A stretch of 8,791 nucleotides of DNA from CAZOMR01 sp964580655 (GTDB taxonomy: Bacteria; RBG-13-61-14; CAZOMR01), in assembly GCA_964580655.1 (NCBI GenBank), contig CAZOMR010000138.1:1-8791 (forward strand), written 5' to 3'. This document shows, one piece after another, positions 8,101 through 8,791 of the stretch (positions are counted from its first letter, which is position 1; every line of letters begins with the position of its first letter). The notes beneath the pieces are model-generated. The model made no database searches and was not told the DNA's origin. It was given only the letters and a program-made list of their open reading frames with translations. Position numbers and translations under genes: made by a program.

Positions 8101-8676
8101 CTATTGTTCGCCTAAAAGCTGGGATACCACCTGATAAAGCCGTTCCGCGAATTCTTCCGGAGAGGACCCTGTGCCTTTATTAATATATTTTGCCGGAGCG
8201 CAATATTTCAGCACCTTCTTAAAGGTATCATCACAGCGATAGGAAGTAAAGAAGAGAATCGGGGTCTTGCCTTTTTTGCCAACCCCCTTTTCAATGGCCC
8301 TGAATATCACTGCCGCGTTGATGCCATTGAGAATGGGCATTGCGACATCCAGGATAGCAAGAGAGATAGGCAGGTTCTTCTTGCTCCGCTCCATCACCCT
8401 GGTAATAAAATCCTCACCGTTTATGCAAGCCTCCACATCCCTGGCAATCTTTTTTTCCACAAGCATCTGCGAAAGCGTCTTGAGCAAAATCTGGCTGTCC
8501 TCCGCGGCTATCACGCTCTGGAGGGTCTTGATCTTCAGATCTTTCTGCTTTTCTGGCTGAAGAATTAAACCGCAAACCGAACAGTGGAAAATCTCATCAC
8601 CATCCTGAAGCATGACAAAATATTCCACCTTTTCTCCGCAACTAGGGCAAAAAAGTTTCGGGGCCTGATCAGCCAA
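8101..8676 (-). CDS. Zinc-ribbon / response-regulator receiver-domain protein
   Basis: 191 residues from the TTG at 8674-8676. The N-terminus carries a four-Cys ribbon: CPSC at residues 10-13 and CSVC at 32-35, separated by 18 residues. A charged linker leads to a CheY-like receiver that fills the remainder (from about residue 53). Its acidic pair is E59-D60 ('IAAEDSQ'), the phospho-acceptor D110 is in 'LAILDVAMPILNG', T144 is in 'ILFFTS', and K167 is in 'KYINKG'. All the standard receiver residues are present, so phosphorylation by a histidine kinase is expected. No output domain follows, so the signal probably passes by protein contact, with the ribbon as a possible partner surface. Start choice: AGGAGG at 8686-8691 sits 9 bases before the TTG. 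A GTG at 8721 would lengthen the protein by 15 residues but lies inside the likely promoter and has no ribosome-binding site. The gene is first in the minus-strand cluster. Confidence 0.88.
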   Translation of the reverse strand: MADQAPKLFCPSCGEKVEYFVMLQDGDEIFHCSVCGLILQPEKQKDLKIKTLQSVIAAEDSQILLKTLSQMLVEKKIARDVEACINGEDFITRVMERSKKNLPISLAILDVAMPILNGINAAVIFRAIEKGVGKKGKTPILFFTSYRCDDTFKKVLKYCAPAKYINKGTGSSPEEFAERLYQVVSQLLGEQ

Positions 8677-8685
8677 AAATTTTTT

Positions 8686-8691
8686 CCTCCT
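8686..8691 (-). promoter_or_regulatory. Strong Shine-Dalgarno AGGAGG deciding the TTG start of the receiver gene
   Basis: The plus strand reads cctcct, so the minus strand reads AGGAGG. Nine bases (AAAAAATTT) separate it from the TTG at 8676. A perfect anti-16S match at this spacing outweighs the weaker start codon and excludes the upstream GTG, which has no such site. Confidence 0.8.
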
Positions 8692-8700
8692 GGGTAACTT

Positions 8701-8732
8701 ATTATATACACCAATATCCACTAACCTGTCAA
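8701..8732 (-). promoter_or_regulatory. Sigma70-like promoter for the receiver-TPR-glycosyltransferase cluster
   Basis: On the minus strand a perfect -35 TTGACA (8732-8727) is followed, 18 bases on, by TATATA (8708-8703). A perfect TATAAT (8706-8701) overlaps it at a spacing of 20. Transcription would begin near 8695, only a few bases ahead of the AGGAGG, which gives a leader of about 20 bases. This is the only strong promoter-like pair seen ahead of the three minus-strand genes, so it may drive all of them. The prediction is from sequence only. Confidence 0.6.
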
Positions 8733-8791
8733 GAAAGGGTGTGCGACATAAATGGTGACTATCCGTGAAATATACGGCTCCTCTTGAGAAT
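8733..8791. other. Upstream noncoding edge, no feature recognised
   Basis: These bases lie upstream of the predicted -35 box. The plus strand has only an 11-codon ATG frame (from about 8752), and no credible gene, tRNA or strong inverted repeat was seen. It may hold regulatory sites for the promoter, but none can be named. Confidence 0.4.

Noticed and set aside
8769..8783. Small inverted repeat CCGT...ACGG upstream of the promoter
   Set aside because: A four-base stem with a seven-base loop is expected by chance and is not evidence for an operator.
8752..8787. Short plus-strand ATG frame at the right edge
   Set aside because: Stops after 11 codons and has no clear ribosome-binding site or leader-peptide logic.

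Overview
The window looks like a bacterial chromosome segment of moderate GC content with dense coding. It holds three complete genes on the minus strand and the 3' end of one gene on the plus strand. Organism: large cytoplasmic TPR proteins built from 'W-x-x-L ... LYEEKL ... AI..Y..VLEL.P' units, and CxxC-ribbon/receiver proteins, are typical of Deltaproteobacteria (Desulfobacterota, Myxococcota) and related uncultured phyla. I infer such a lineage, but no marker gene here fixes it.

Layout. Bases 2-628 (+) are the C-terminal 208 codons of an ABC-type extracellular solute-binding protein (sugar-type, family 1). It converges on the minus-strand cluster, and about 60 bases with no clear terminator lie between them. 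The cluster is transcribed right to left. A sigma70-like promoter (8701-8732) and a strong Shine-Dalgarno lead into a zinc-ribbon plus receiver-domain protein (8101-8676, TTG start). After 69 bases comes a 1987-residue TPR protein (2068-8031). After 8 more bases comes a 456-residue polytopic membrane protein of the TMTC/DUF1736-like GT-C glycosyltransferase type, with its own short C-terminal TPR (689-2059).

The most striking content is the giant protein. From residue 34 to residue 1635 it can be divided by eye into 22 tandem units of about 72 residues (two TPR-like hairpins each). Most units are exactly 71-73 residues and several are exactly 72 in a row. After the array there is a roughly 350-residue tail. 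Part of this tail aligns by eye with the M48 metallopeptidase fold, but the zinc and catalytic positions are replaced (HExxH reads R-W-I-E-H, and the third ligand Glu is Asn). That suggests a pseudopeptidase capping a very long protein-binding superhelix.

Working model (inference): the receiver protein is a phosphorylation-controlled input, the giant TPR protein is a cytoplasmic scaffold, and the GT-C protein is a membrane enzyme, encoded together as one transcription unit. The shared process is not revealed by the sequence.
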